A stretch of 50,630 bases of DNA from a virus, in IMG/VR virus record IMGVR_UViG_3300013119_000330, positions 1 through 50,630 of that record. One strand, given 5' to 3'. The translations under genes and the position numbers were made by a program. This document shows positions 21,937 to 31,245 of this stretch, piece after piece. The notes below the pieces were generated by a model, which saw only the letters and a program-made list of their open reading frames with translations, had not been told where the DNA came from and searched no databases. The first letter of the stretch is position 1, and each line of letters starts with the position of its first letter.

Positions 21937-22494
21937 TTAGGCGATAGTTTGATAGTTAGTCACCTCCACGACTTTCGAAAGGTCATACTTATACTTAGCA
22001 GCAACGTTTGGTCTGCTCCTACTTTCCGCTTCTTGGATTAGGAACTTGAGCCTCTTAAACAACAACTCACAGTTTATATAAAACTGAAAGGCTTTGACCA
22101 ACACACTAACACCCGTGAAACTCATGGAGGTAGTATTTTCACTGAAACAAGTTCTGTCCTTCATATCGTTTCTGAACTCAATCTTCATCATTGTCTTAGA
22201 CTTTAATGAGAGTTCCCTTCCAGCTGAATGATCTACTTGAAAATATAAATCACTCAACCCTATTGTGTCCAAAGACTTATAAGTTTCACCAAAGTGATTG
22301 ACCAATGCATTAAATCCAGCGTCGACGAGACCAACTCCGTTACCAGAAAATTCTCTCTCTTCCGAATTGTACTGCATCTTCAATGTAATGTCTGTTTGGT
22401 TCCTTTCTTCATATAAATTAAGTGATAGTAGTTTTAACTCTACCCTCTCTTTAAGATATTCCACGAAATACTTCAAGATAAGATCTCTGTTCAT
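21937..22494 (-). CDS. LeuA dimerisation/allosteric-domain-like protein
   Basis: 185 residues. The segment S-G-N-G-V-G-L-V-D-A-G-F-N-A-L resembles the G-x-G-P-V-D-A-x-x-x-A-I hallmark of the C-terminal regulatory domain of 2-isopropylmalate synthase. It is followed by L-S-D-L-Y-F-Q-V and V-S-V-L-V-K-A-F-Q-F-Y-I-N (compare S-x-D-I-I-x-A-S-x-x-A-Y). No catalytic TIM barrel is present. A ligand-sensing or decoy role is inference. Overlaps 22491-22874 as ATGA. Confidence 0.5.
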   Translation of the reverse strand: MNRDLILKYFVEYLKERVELKLLSLNLYEERNQTDITLKMQYNSEEREFSGNGVGLVDAGFNALVNHFGETYKSLDTIGLSDLYFQVDHSAGRELSLKSKTMMKIEFRNDMKDRTCFSENTTSMSFTGVSVLVKAFQFYINCELLFKRLKFLIQEAESRSRPNVAAKYKYDLSKVVEVTNYQTIA

Positions 22495-22874
22495 ACTGTT
22501 GTCTTTTCAAATCCCTGTGAAACTTTAAAAATTTTGCGAACGCCTTTTGTTTGTTTGATCATTCTGAGGATCTTTAATTTTGCATCCTCTGGTGATCTGA
22601 TCATTCCTGGTAGACTAGGTATGAACTTTACCTTCAACCCTGCTATGTAATCTGTTTCTGATATTTTCTGATTCTTTACCATGATGGTTACAACGGTGAT
22701 ACTAGGGATTGCTCGAATATCGGCAACGATGTCCTCCAACCCTCTATATCCTCTCTCACCGCCAGATTCGGACTTGTATCCTAACATCATATAGAACTGG
22801 TAAACGCCCGTCTGTCGGGAGCGATCCTGCCTTTCTTGGATGAGCGAGTCAAAATAATCTTGAACTTCTTTCAT
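22491..22874 (-). CDS. Hypothetical phage protein, ferredoxin-like pattern
   Basis: 127 residues. Strand-helix alternation with G-L-E-D-I-V-A-D-I-R-A-I-P-S-I-T-V-V and later D-A-K-L-K-I-L-R-M-I-K-Q-T-K-G-V-R-K-I: two beta-alpha-beta halves. First gene after the Hsp20 terminator. Function unknown. Confidence 0.65.
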   Translation of the reverse strand: MKEVQDYFDSLIQERQDRSRQTGVYQFYMMLGYKSESGGERGYRGLEDIVADIRAIPSITVVTIMVKNQKISETDYIAGLKVKFIPSLPGMIRSPEDAKLKILRMIKQTKGVRKIFKVSQGFEKTTV

Positions 22875-22913
22875 AAATAATACCTTACATTAAATAGTCA
22901 AAGGTGGAAGTAA

Positions 22914-22935
22914 AAGAGGGGCAAAAGCCCCTCTT
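22914..22935 (-). terminator. Intrinsic terminator after hsp20
   Basis: Perfect 9-bp stem (22914-22922 with 22927-22935, AAGAGGGGC) with a 4-base loop, followed on the minus strand by a short T-rich run. It ends the Hsp20 transcript 7 bases after the stop codon. Confidence 0.8.
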
Positions 22936-22941
22936 ATGTAT

Positions 22942-23376
22942 TTAGTCAATCTTGATTGACAGTGGTTGTACCTCTGGGCGCTGCGGAACTCTAACTGAAA
23001 GCAAACCGTTCTCAAACTGCGCTTGTGCTGCAGCAAGATCAAGGTTGTCGTCATAGTTAACGTACGTTTTCGTGAAGTTCCTACGGGCAATGCGTTGGCG
23101 CTTCTCGTTGTTCTCGTCTACCTGACCAGTTATAGTGATTGACCGCTTATCAGTCTGAATGTCAATAGTGAGTTCTTTCTTCTTGAACCCTGCTAGGGCA
23201 AACTCCAGAATTGTAGAACCATCGTCGTCTCGATAAATGTCGGCAACGGGATAGCCCTTTGTTGTGTGCTTAATCGCACCATCCATAAAGTGTTGATCAC
23301 TAAACAGATTATCTAAAACTTCACTTAAGTACTTGTGACCCAGAAGTCCTGGTCTATGTATTGCTATGTTGTTCAT
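22942..23376 (-). CDS. Small heat-shock protein Hsp20 (alpha-crystallin family)
   Basis: 144 residues with the complete alpha-crystallin domain: Y-P-V-A-D-I-Y-R, L-E-F-A-L-A-G-F-K-K-K-E-L-T-I, R-R-N-F-T-K-T-Y, and A-x-F-E-N-G-L-L-S-V-R-V-P near the end, then a C-terminal extension L-S-I-K-I-D resembling the I-x-I anchor. Holds unfolding proteins in the cytoplasm. Monocistronic: consensus promoter at 23445-23473 and terminator at 22914-22935. Confidence 0.95.
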   Translation of the reverse strand: MNNIAIHRPGLLGHKYLSEVLDNLFSDQHFMDGAIKHTTKGYPVADIYRDDDGSTILEFALAGFKKKELTIDIQTDKRSITITGQVDENNEKRQRIARRNFTKTYVNYDDNLDLAAAQAQFENGLLSVRVPQRPEVQPLSIKID

Positions 23377-23444
23377 GTTATTTCCTCCTTATTAAGCAAG
23401 TTACATTTTATGATCAAGTCCCGAAGCAACTCAATCATACCTAT

Positions 23445-23473
23445 ATTATAAGCACTGCCCAATAGAATGTCAA
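23445..23473 (-). promoter_or_regulatory. Consensus sigma-70 promoter for hsp20
   Basis: Minus strand: TTGACA (23473-23468), 17 bp, TATAAT (23450-23445). No heat-shock (sigma-32-like) sequence is evident. Confidence 0.85.
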
Positions 23474-23808
23474 TAGTAAAGTTGAATAAAAATTATTAAA
23501 ACCGCTAGTCCGAAACAGACCATAGTCTTGGGCGTGAGCATCGACTCTCCCAATAGAAACCAAGTCAGTATAGGAAATATGATCAGTCCTGCCGAAGACC
23601 CTATAAATCTTGCTGTCCATGCTGAACCAGTCTCATCGACAATAAACTTCCAAGAATACCAAAAAGCAAGTGAACACGGCACACCCAACACAAATGCTGC
23701 AGTGATTGGTTTGTCTTTCCACCAGTCAGAGATATATTGAGAATTTAATTGAAACCACCCTACGATCTGGCCAACGAAAACCAGTACGATACCTAACGAC
23801 ATCTTCAT
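23470..23808 (-). CDS. Small DMT/EamA-like membrane transporter
   Basis: 112 residues with four predicted transmembrane helices. F-Q-L-N-S-Q-Y, S-A-W-T-A-R-F-I-G and L-T-W-F-L-L-G-E-S are reminiscent of four-helix drug/metabolite transporter proteins. Substrate unknown. The start overlaps the previous stop (TGATGA). Confidence 0.65.
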   Translation of the reverse strand: MKMSLGIVLVFVGQIVGWFQLNSQYISDWWKDKPITAAFVLGVPCSLAFWYSWKFIVDETGSAWTARFIGSSAGLIIFPILTWFLLGESMLTPKTMVCFGLAVLIIFIQLYY

Positions 23809-24158
23809 CAGTGTACTTCCAGACTCAGCGATGCATCTTTTAAAAGTTTCTTAGACTCAGATAATGCCAACAAACATTTCCAAATGTTTGCTATCTCTTC
23901 TTCTAGAAGTTCAAGTTCTCCATTTTCGTTCAACTCAACAACCTCTATCAGTTCATCCAGGAAATTTCTAAATATAAAAGCGTTGACGCAGATCTTGTTT
24001 AACTCCTGATAAACAGTCTCTGAGACGTTCATGTCCTCACAATGTGCTGCTCTCAAAAGTTCCTTACTGAAGCTCAAACACTCAACAGTCCATTTGCGCC
24101 ATTCTTCCAGAGAATCAGGTTTGAACTTCAGTTTGATATCACTATCTCCCGCTGACAA
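23808..24158 (-). CDS. Hypothetical helical protein
   Basis: 116 residues from a TTG, almost entirely helical and acidic, with W-R-K-W and many Glu/Leu heptads. Overlaps 24142-24543 by 17 bases. Not recognised. Confidence 0.55.
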   Translation of the reverse strand: MSAGDSDIKLKFKPDSLEEWRKWTVECLSFSKELLRAAHCEDMNVSETVYQELNKICVNAFIFRNFLDELIEVVELNENGELELLEEEIANIWKCLLALSESKKLLKDASLSLEVH

Positions 24159-24543
24159 AACCCTTACCCCAAAAATGTTTGCTGTTTCTTTCTTCTGTTA
24201 TAAGCAATACACTGATAAACATATCTTCTTGCTTTCTAATCACCTTAGCACTGTGAAGTTCTAGACTTCCATACTTTGGTTTCCTAATTCTTCTCTGAAA
24301 CTTTCTTCTTGGGGGAGGGGCATTTAGAAATTCTATACACCCGTCTATTAAATCTTCATCGGTAACCGAAGGCGGGATGGAGTCCTCGACCCTAATCCTC
24401 GCAGCAATTACCCACTTCTTCGATGCGAACCCTGGTACATTCCAAAACATACTTCCATGGTATCTACCGAATTTAGTCTTGCCTTTTGCAAACTTCCTAA
24501 TACCTTCATGTTCATAAATCGGTTCTAAATCACAACTAATCAC
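24142..24543 (-). CDS. Hypothetical beta-rich basic protein
   Basis: 133 residues from a GTG at 24543 (AAAGG 8 bases upstream), overlapping the glutaredoxin stop. Contains P-P-P-R-R-K-F-Q-R-R-I-R-K, a basic nucleic-acid-binding-like patch. Not recognised. Confidence 0.6.
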   Translation of the reverse strand: MISCDLEPIYEHEGIRKFAKGKTKFGRYHGSMFWNVPGFASKKWVIAARIRVEDSIPPSVTDEDLIDGCIEFLNAPPPRRKFQRRIRKPKYGSLELHSAKVIRKQEDMFISVLLITEERNSKHFWGKGFVSGR

Positions 24544-24790
24544 TTAATTCGCCTTTCAGGTCATCACAACCACCAACTAATTTAACTATACCAGTTTCTC
24601 CGTCGATGCGCAAGACAATTGGTACCGTGCGGTGGTCATAAAACTTCTTCGCTTCTTCTAGGAACTCTCGATCGTCCTCTAGGTCAAAAAAATCATATTC
24701 TATACCAGCAAAATCCAGGAGATGCACAGCCTCTATACAGTACGGACAAGAGGATCGCCCATAAACTAAATAACTTGTCCCCCTAGCCAT
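24536..24790 (-). CDS. Glutaredoxin
   Basis: 84 residues with the thioredoxin-fold signatures: active site C-P-Y-C at 15-18, T-V-P-I-V with the conserved cis-proline, and G-G-C-D-D-L for glutathione binding. It reduces disulfides; phage glutaredoxins commonly regenerate ribonucleotide reductase, and a class II reductase is encoded at 44358-46220. Overlaps the preceding stop. Confidence 0.93.
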   Translation of the reverse strand: MARGTSYLVYGRSSCPYCIEAVHLLDFAGIEYDFFDLEDDREFLEEAKKFYDHRTVPIVLRIDGETGIVKLVGGCDDLKGELSD

Positions 24791-25067
24791 TGAGAAGTCT
24801 CCTGGTGTCCTTCATAGACTTCAATACCTGTGCGTATTCTCCCAGGACTGTAATTCTTGCTACAGATGATCCCATAGAATATACAACTTCTGTAAACTTA
24901 AGGTCGTCTGCGGTGTTACCATTAACTTCCTGGATGTTCTGATGAGAAGGACTCACCGAGATAATAGAGTTTGTATTAATCGACATTGGTGTTGTGCTGA
25001 ACACGTCCCTAACCAATCCATTATTAAATGCAGAATCTCTCGACAGTACATCAAGCGTTATCATCAT
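24783..25067 (-). CDS. Hypothetical protein
   Basis: 94 residues from one of two adjacent ATGs (25067/25064) about 9 bases after GGGAGG. The start overlaps the end of 25051-25338. Beta-rich middle; no known motif. Confidence 0.6.
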   Translation of the reverse strand: MMITLDVLSRDSAFNNGLVRDVFSTTPMSINTNSIISVSPSHQNIQEVNGNTADDLKFTEVVYSMGSSVARITVLGEYAQVLKSMKDTRRLLNG

Positions 25068-25338
25068 CGCTAGGTGCCTCCCTTTTTGGTTCCACAAACA
25101 TGGCTTTCATGAACCCACTCAAGATAGACTCACAATCAGCGTACGATTCGGAAAGGTCCGCAGATAACTGCCTCATTCTACCCAGGTCGTTCAGGGACTT
25201 AACTCCCAGATCACCTGCGTGGATTTCCTGCGTTATCTCTTTGATTTGTGATATCAAATCTTCGTTCTTTTTCACAATTTCTTTAATCTTATTTGGTATT
25301 TCTTCCAAATCGATCGTATAAGATACTTTTACCTTCAT
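25051..25338 (-). CDS. Hypothetical coiled-coil protein
   Basis: 95 residues: a strand (V-K-V-S-Y-T-I-D-L), then long coiled-coil-like helices and an acidic D-D-D-N-A end. The first half resembles small structural or scaffold-associated phage proteins, but no family can be named. Confidence 0.6.
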   Translation of the reverse strand: MKVKVSYTIDLEEIPNKIKEIVKKNEDLISQIKEITQEIHAGDLGVKSLNDLGRMRQLSADLSESYADCESILSGFMKAMFVEPKREAPSDDDNA

Positions 25339-25353
25339 TATTTCTCCGTGTTA

Positions 25354-25623
25354 TTACAAAACTTTAATAAGCAATGCACTTGCAAGACCCACGACGGCCG
25401 TAAACAAAGTCCAGATAACCTTGGAAGATGTATCTCTCCAGGACTCAAGCGCCCTGATGCGTGCGTAGAGTCCCTCATCTGGGTTGTATACGGCTTCTTT
25501 GATCTTGCCGACATTCTCCATCATCTCATCCTGTCGATCCTTAACTGTCTCAATTGCTAAACATAACTTATCTAGTTTTCTAGTCAACTCTAACACCAAG
25601 TTCCTATCAAGATCTTCTGACAT
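25354..25623 (-). CDS. XhlA-like coiled-coil/transmembrane protein
   Basis: 89 residues: about 60 residues of coiled coil, then a single C-terminal membrane helix V-I-W-T-L-F-T-A-V-V-G-L-A-S-A-L-L-I. This is the topology of XhlA/haemolysin-type phage lysis accessory proteins. It is far from the lytic transglycosylase, so lysis function is only a suggestion. Confidence 0.55.
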   Translation of the reverse strand: MSEDLDRNLVLELTRKLDKLCLAIETVKDRQDEMMENVGKIKEAVYNPDEGLYARIRALESWRDTSSKVIWTLFTAVVGLASALLIKVL

Positions 25624-25676
25624 TTATTAACCCTCCTGGACTTCATCCACACAATAACTAGTTGCGACAAGGGCAA

Positions 25677-27260
<1,584 letters not shown>

Positions 27261-27277
27261 TCACTTTGTATGGTTAT

Positions 27278-27306
27278 ATTATAATCAAGTATACACTAGA
27301 TGTCAA
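27278..27306 (-). promoter_or_regulatory. Consensus sigma-70 promoter for groEL
   Basis: Minus strand: TTGACA (27306-27301), 17 bp, TATAAT (27283-27278). No CIRCE-like inverted repeat is visible. Confidence 0.87.
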
Positions 27307-27314
27307 GTGGTTTG

Positions 27315-28259
27315 TTAGATTTTTTCGGCAGCGGCCTTTGTTTTGACAGTCTTCTTTATTGTCTTGGATTTTTGAGCGGACGTCTCTTTCTTTCCTTGGA
27401 TCGATGCGTCAGTCTTAAACCTCTCCGCAGCAGTAACGAGTTCCTGCAGCGTTGAAAAGAGATTCTTAAATTTTGAATCAAGTGCTTGAAAGAGTTTTTC
27501 TGTATAATCAACAGCATTCGATAAGTCCAATGTTCCTATGTCCTTAAATTCATATATTGAATCCTTTAGTTCGTCGGGTTTTAACACAAACGTGCCGCCC
27601 TTGACCAACCGATTCTTCTTGTTTCGGGACAATGAAGATTCCATCTTGTTATATGCATCTATATTTATGACAAATCTATAGAACCTAATCTTCTGGTCTT
27701 CTGGGAACTTTTCGCCAACAATGTAGGTCAAATATCCATCCGACTGGAGATGTGTACGCAAGTTCTTGTAAGATCCTTGTACATTCGATCCTGGTTTGAT
27801 AAATTTAAGTGACACGGGCATTCCTGGGAAGTCCACATCGGCCAAGTTAGTCGCAGTGCTCTGGATTACCTTACCACCGAAGATCTCAGCCAGAAGGTGC
27901 TCAAACTGATACCCTTTGGCTGATTGATTTGGTGCGGACAACAGATTGTGCAAAGTGCGTAAGACATCAACCTTAGCGATAGATGCTACATGATCGTTGA
28001 TATCTATCTCTTCAGTTAAGAACTGGTTCATTCGCTGAATAAAACTACTCAACTCTGCAATGCTTCCAGGAACAACGTTTGCGACAGCTGTCTGAAGTCT
28101 TTTTAAACTTTCTGGTTTGGTTGCGTCTGATGCATCATTCATCCAGTTGAAGTCCATAACAATTGGTTGATACTCTATTGTTGCTGGTTCTTCCTTGTTC
28201 TCCGAAATAGGTTTTCCAACTTTGGCGAACAACTCAACTAAAAGATCTAAATCACTCAT
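27315..28259 (-). CDS. PD-(D/E)XK-like nuclease candidate
   Basis: 314 residues. The central segment F-E-H-L-L-A-E-I-F-G-G, then L-A-D-V-D-F-P and V-S-L-K-F-I-K fits the E ... D ... (S/E)-x-K active-site order of restriction-like nucleases. The N-terminus is acidic; the C-terminal 45 residues are Lys/Thr-rich, as in virion-packaged or DNA-binding proteins. The ATG overlaps the stop of the ClpP-like gene (ATGA). Could instead be an inactive structural protein. Confidence 0.5.
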   Translation of the reverse strand: MSDLDLLVELFAKVGKPISENKEEPATIEYQPIVMDFNWMNDASDATKPESLKRLQTAVANVVPGSIAELSSFIQRMNQFLTEEIDINDHVASIAKVDVLRTLHNLLSAPNQSAKGYQFEHLLAEIFGGKVIQSTATNLADVDFPGMPVSLKFIKPGSNVQGSYKNLRTHLQSDGYLTYIVGEKFPEDQKIRFYRFVINIDAYNKMESSLSRNKKNRLVKGGTFVLKPDELKDSIYEFKDIGTLDLSNAVDYTEKLFQALDSKFKNLFSTLQELVTAAERFKTDASIQGKKETSAQKSKTIKKTVKTKAAAEKI

Positions 28260-29023
28260 AGATAATCATCTGCGATCCCGTATTTGATCGCTTCCTCTGC
28301 AGATAAATAGGCATCAACGTTGTTTAAAAGTAACTTTTTAATCTTGTTCCTGGTTAGTTTCGTACATGAACAGAGGTAATCAAAATACATGTTTTGTAAC
28401 TCTTTGGTTTCCTTCATCTCATTCTCAATATTGGGAAACGAACCGTGATGTCCACTAATGACACTATGAAGCATCACTCTGCAGTTCTTGCCGATCTTTC
28501 TTCGCCCCTTTGTACCGCTGGCAAGGATCAATACCCCTGCTGACATTACTTTACCGATACCAATCGTTTCGATGTCACAATCTTGCTTGATTGTACTCAT
28601 AATATCAATGATAGAAAACATATCAGATACAATACCTCCATGAGTGGAGATGTACAACTTGAAAGGCTTCTTCACCTCAACCATACTACCATCTTCAATC
28701 TCCACAACCGATGTCTTGGTGTGATCAAAGTAAAGCATTGCCTGGACAACCTCGGCCGCCATTCGTTCTGAGATGTCCCCATAACAATTGATTGCTCGTA
28801 TATCGTCCTTATCGTCCTTACCTGCAATGTTATTGACGATGTATATCGGTTGCTTTCCAGAATCAATGATTTCATCGGCAAAATCATTTGCCAATTCTTC
28901 AAGGGTCTCTTCTTTCTTCTTTTTCTTCTTTTTGGAAGATTTTCTCGGCACTACGAATTCTCCAAAACTATTGTTTATCAATCCCTCTGGTGCTTCGACC
29001 TTCTTAGATAACTTTCTTGGCAT
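28256..29023 (-). CDS. ClpP-like serine protease
   Basis: 255 residues from the ATG at 29023 (AAGGAG upstream); a TTG at 29062 would overlap the previous gene more. The N-terminal 50 residues are a Lys-rich extension. The ClpP fold follows, with catalytic Ser in V-M-S-A-G (about 160), His in V-M-L-H-S (about 184) and Asp in N-V-D-A-Y-L-S-A-E-E-A (about 236). In phages such proteins often mature the prohead; general ATP-dependent proteolysis with a host Clp ATPase is the alternative. No ClpX is seen in the window. Confidence 0.9.
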   Translation of the reverse strand: MPRKLSKKVEAPEGLINNSFGEFVVPRKSSKKKKKKKEETLEELANDFADEIIDSGKQPIYIVNNIAGKDDKDDIRAINCYGDISERMAAEVVQAMLYFDHTKTSVVEIEDGSMVEVKKPFKLYISTHGGIVSDMFSIIDIMSTIKQDCDIETIGIGKVMSAGVLILASGTKGRRKIGKNCRVMLHSVISGHHGSFPNIENEMKETKELQNMYFDYLCSCTKLTRNKIKKLLLNNVDAYLSAEEAIKYGIADDYL

Positions 29024-29297
29024 TGTAAACTCTCTCCTTGTTTGTTGGCGTTTTTTCGACAATTCTGAACGGGAAAGTTCTTAAGAACGACTTCCACTTA
29101 TTATCATTCTGAAACTCTCTTTGCAAAATAAGGATCGATTCCTTTCGCTTTGGACTAAATCCCGTAGAACATTCATTCCACTCACCCAACTCCCTTAACA
29201 AAGTCTTGACCTTTCGACCATCCTTATATCTTAATTGTATTCTACATACGACGGTCTTGTCGTCGTTCCTAACTTCTCTCCAAGCAACGATATCCAT
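29004..29297 (-). CDS. Hypothetical basic protein
   Basis: 97 residues from the ATG at 29297 with AGGAG upstream. Beta-rich N-terminus (V-C-R-I-Q-L-R-Y-K-D-G-R), basic throughout. Not recognised. Confidence 0.6.
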   Translation of the reverse strand: MDIVAWREVRNDDKTVVCRIQLRYKDGRKVKTLLRELGEWNECSTGFSPKRKESILILQREFQNDNKWKSFLRTFPFRIVEKTPTNKERVYNAKKVI

Positions 29298-29305
29298 GCT
29301 CACTC

Positions 29306-29656
29306 CTACTGTTTAAAATCTTTAAAATCTGTTTCCTGAAAGTACTTTATATAACTCTTTGGTGCACCTCTCAATATAATCGCTGTGCATACAAGATCCC
29401 ACTTCCGTACGACCTCTTCTTCATTCGCACAAAGTTTTGAGATCTCTTCTTTTGAAAGTCCCGATTCTTCAAGATGTCCTTTCTTCATCTCGAATGCAAT
29501 CCTAAGTTGTTCTTTGAAATCTTGTGAAATCAACAGGAACTGTGCCATGATCTTCACAATCATGTCTCGCTGTTCCTTTGCGTGCATAAACCTGGAGAGT
29601 GCTCTTGTGAGCACTGCTCCAGTTACGAACCAAAATAATGAATAGGTTATTTCCAT
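29306..29656 (-). CDS. Membrane-anchored helical protein
   Basis: 116 residues. An N-terminal membrane helix (Y-S-L-F-W-F-V-T-G-A-V-L) precedes a long charged helical domain with two or three amphipathic helices. First gene after the promoter at 29663-29691. Unknown role. Confidence 0.62.
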   Translation of the reverse strand: MEITYSLFWFVTGAVLTRALSRFMHAKEQRDMIVKIMAQFLLISQDFKEQLRIAFEMKKGHLEESGLSKEEISKLCANEEEVVRKWDLVCTAIILRGAPKSYIKYFQETDFKDFKQ

Positions 29657-29662
29657 GGTCTT

Positions 29663-29691
29663 ATAGTACCAAGTCCTTATGGTGGGGTCAA
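29663..29691 (-). promoter_or_regulatory. Sigma-70-like promoter for 29306-29656 and downstream genes
   Basis: Minus strand: TTGACC (29691-29686), 17 bp, TACTAT (29668-29663). Confidence 0.6.
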
Positions 29692-29704
29692 GTCAAAAAT
29701 CAGA

Positions 29705-30304
29705 TTACTTGCTTTTTTTAACAAGTGATTCAGAGATTCGCTTTGCAACTCTGCTTGCGATGCGCTCTGCGATCTCTTCGAGTTCTTCCTGATCTACTTC
29801 CTGAAGTGGTGCCTCTTCGTCGTCGAGTGGTTCCTCTTCAGCTGCTGGTTCATCAAGAGCAGGCTCTTCTTCATCGCCCAATCCCTCTTCAGCGCCACCT
29901 ACTGCAGACAAAATCTGGTCGAGAATATCGCGAGCAGTCTGTAAAGAAGCAACATCACCTTCTGGGATATCAACCTCAACATCCTGTCCTTCTTCTGGAC
30001 CTTCTTCAGCACCTAAATCGTCTTCGAGTCCTGGATCTTCTGGTGCTGGTTCTTCAGCAGCCATATCATCCTCAGCTGCATAGTCTAGTCCACCCTCTTC
30101 AACGGTCTCTTCCTCTAGTTCTTCCGTTGCCTCTTCGATCTCTTCTTCAACGGTCTCTTCCTCTAGTTCTTCCGTTGCCTCTTCGATCTCTTCTTCCTCA
30201 CCAAAGACAAATGCCTTTTCGTGAATTGGTTTAAGTCCTGCTAGTTTCCAGAACCTCTTGGTTGTTGCCTCGTTTAAGAGTGCTTTCTTGTTTTCATTTG
30301 ACAT
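29705..30304 (-). CDS. Highly acidic repeat protein
   Basis: 199 residues. The N-terminal T-K-R-F-W-K-L-A-G-L-K-P-I-H-E motif resembles the start of acidic head-associated proteins of T4-like marine phages. The middle is extremely Glu/Asp-rich and includes two identical 16-residue units encoded by the exact 48-bp repeat at 30100-30195. The C-terminus is an amphipathic helix with A-E-R-I-A-S-R-V-A-K-R-I-S-E-S-L. A scaffold or prohead-core role is inference. Confidence 0.72.
   Translation of the reverse strand: MSNENKKALLNEATTKRFWKLAGLKPIHEKAFVFGEEEEIEEATEELEEETVEEEIEEATEELEEETVEEGGLDYAAEDDMAAEEPAPEDPGLEDDLGAEEGPEEGQDVEVDIPEGDVASLQTARDILDQILSAVGGAEEGLGDEEEPALDEPAAEEEPLDDEEAPLQEVDQEELEEIAERIASRVAKRISESLVKKSK
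30100..30195. repeat. Exact 48-bp tandem duplication
   Basis: Bases 30100-30147 and 30148-30195 are identical. They lie in frame inside 29705-30304, adding 16 residues per copy. The lack of any mismatch suggests a recent duplication. Confidence 0.9.
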
Positions 30305-30375
30305 GTCATTCTCCTTATGAAAATAGTGTTTTTTGTTAACATTAATAAATAGAGTCGAAACTTACAAAAAGGAGA

Positions 30376-30666
30376 TTAAAATTCATCCTTCAAATCCTCC
30401 AGTAAATCCTGCGTCTCTTTCTTGTTAGATAGTTTCCTTAGTGCATTAATTTCTATCTGCCTCACCTTTAAATAGTTTATCTGCAGTCGTTCTGCACACT
30501 CATGCAGAGTCAAACCCTTGTCGGATCCGTCCTTGCCCTTTTCTTCTATCGAAATCAAACAACAGTTGTTCTCCTGTTCGTAGTCTATCCATTGTCTGCA
30601 GTCGGTGTTGGGGCATCCAATCTCCGATAGCTTGCATTTCTTGGCGCATTCTGGTAAACAACTCAT
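30376..30666 (-). CDS. Small Cys-rich protein with sigma-region-4-like helix-turn-helix
   Basis: 96 residues. The N-terminal half has about seven cysteines (C-x-x-x-C-x-x-x-C, C-P-x-x-x-C and C-C), suggesting metal binding. The C-terminal half (51-80) matches sigma-70 region 4.2: L-T-L-H-E-C-A-E-R-L, then V-R-Q-I-E-I-N-A-L-R-K-L at 68-79. No regions 1-3 are present. It may bind -35 elements or the RNA polymerase beta flap and redirect transcription. The ATG overlaps the stop of 30663-31028. Confidence 0.75.
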   Translation of the reverse strand: MSCLPECAKKCKLSEIGCPNTDCRQWIDYEQENNCCLISIEEKGKDGSDKGLTLHECAERLQINYLKVRQIEINALRKLSNKKETQDLLEDLKDEF

Positions 30667-31028
30667 TCGGCGTCATCTTCTCCTCTTTCAATCAAATCAA
30701 AGACAAAGTCAATATCCTGATCGGTGATTCCCAGATCTCGCAGGGTTTGATTGCCTTGTTCAATGTCTTTGTTTTGTCTCTCAATTTTCTTTTTTCCAAT
30801 TTTGTTCTTCTCCTGTTTTACTTTTGTAATGTACATCAAAATGTTTGGATCATTGTTGATGTACCCTGTAACCATAGACTTAAAGAAGTCGACCTGACTT
30901 ATGCCATCCCTCCTTAACTTAAGTCTCAACTCCGCATGCCTCTTGTCTGTGTCTGCGAAAGTTATCTTTTTTTCTTCCTGTCCGTACCTATAATAACCCA
31001 CGATATAACCCACACGCTCTCCTGACAT
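30663..31028 (-). CDS. Hypothetical protein, possible ribbon-helix-helix
   Basis: 121 residues. K-K-I-T-F-A-D-T-D-K-R-H-A-E-L-R-L-K-L-R-R-D-G-I has the strand-helix-turn of ribbon-helix-helix proteins; a Lys-rich stretch and an acidic C-terminal helix follow. Directly coupled to the sigma-4-like gene, so a regulatory pair is plausible. Not proven. Confidence 0.55.
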   Translation of the reverse strand: MSGERVGYIVGYYRYGQEEKKITFADTDKRHAELRLKLRRDGISQVDFFKSMVTGYINNDPNILMYITKVKQEKNKIGKKKIERQNKDIEQGNQTLRDLGITDQDIDFVFDLIERGEDDAE

Positions 31029-31245
31029 GCTCCTGGTCAGGGTTTTGACAGATTGTTTCGCTTATCGCAAAGCACATAGCCGTTCCCGTATAGTCCCTCA
31101 AAGTACAATTCGCGTTGCACTCCGATAGATGCCATACGGAAGACGGGTTGTAACAAACCTGTATACCGAGAGATCTAGTAACTGGTTCCTCTACTGTGGA
31201 ATTGTCACCACAACCAAGTACCACTATCAACAACAAATATCTCAA
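30988..31245 (-). CDS. Small cysteine-rich lipoprotein, TTG start
   Basis: 85 residues. The TTG overlaps the stop of 31242-31385 as TTGA. Short signal L-L-L-I-V-V-L-G-C with C at 12; the mature part has six further cysteines. Third small Cys-rich lipoprotein of the window (with 1584-1853 and 18071-18298). Confidence 0.65.
   Translation of the reverse strand: MRYLLLIVVLGCGDNSTVEEPVTRSLGIQVCYNPSSVWHLSECNANCTLRDYTGTAMCFAISETICQNPDQEHVRRACGLYRGLL

Noticed and set aside
29725-30234. 169-residue plus-strand Leu/Arg/Gln-rich frame
   Set aside because: Antisense shadow of the Glu-rich repeat protein; composition simply mirrors GAA/GAG codons.
30305-30375. T4-like late promoter (TATAAATA) upstream of the acidic protein
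   Set aside because: An AT-rich run resembles it only loosely and on the wrong strand; no convincing late promoter found anywhere in the window.
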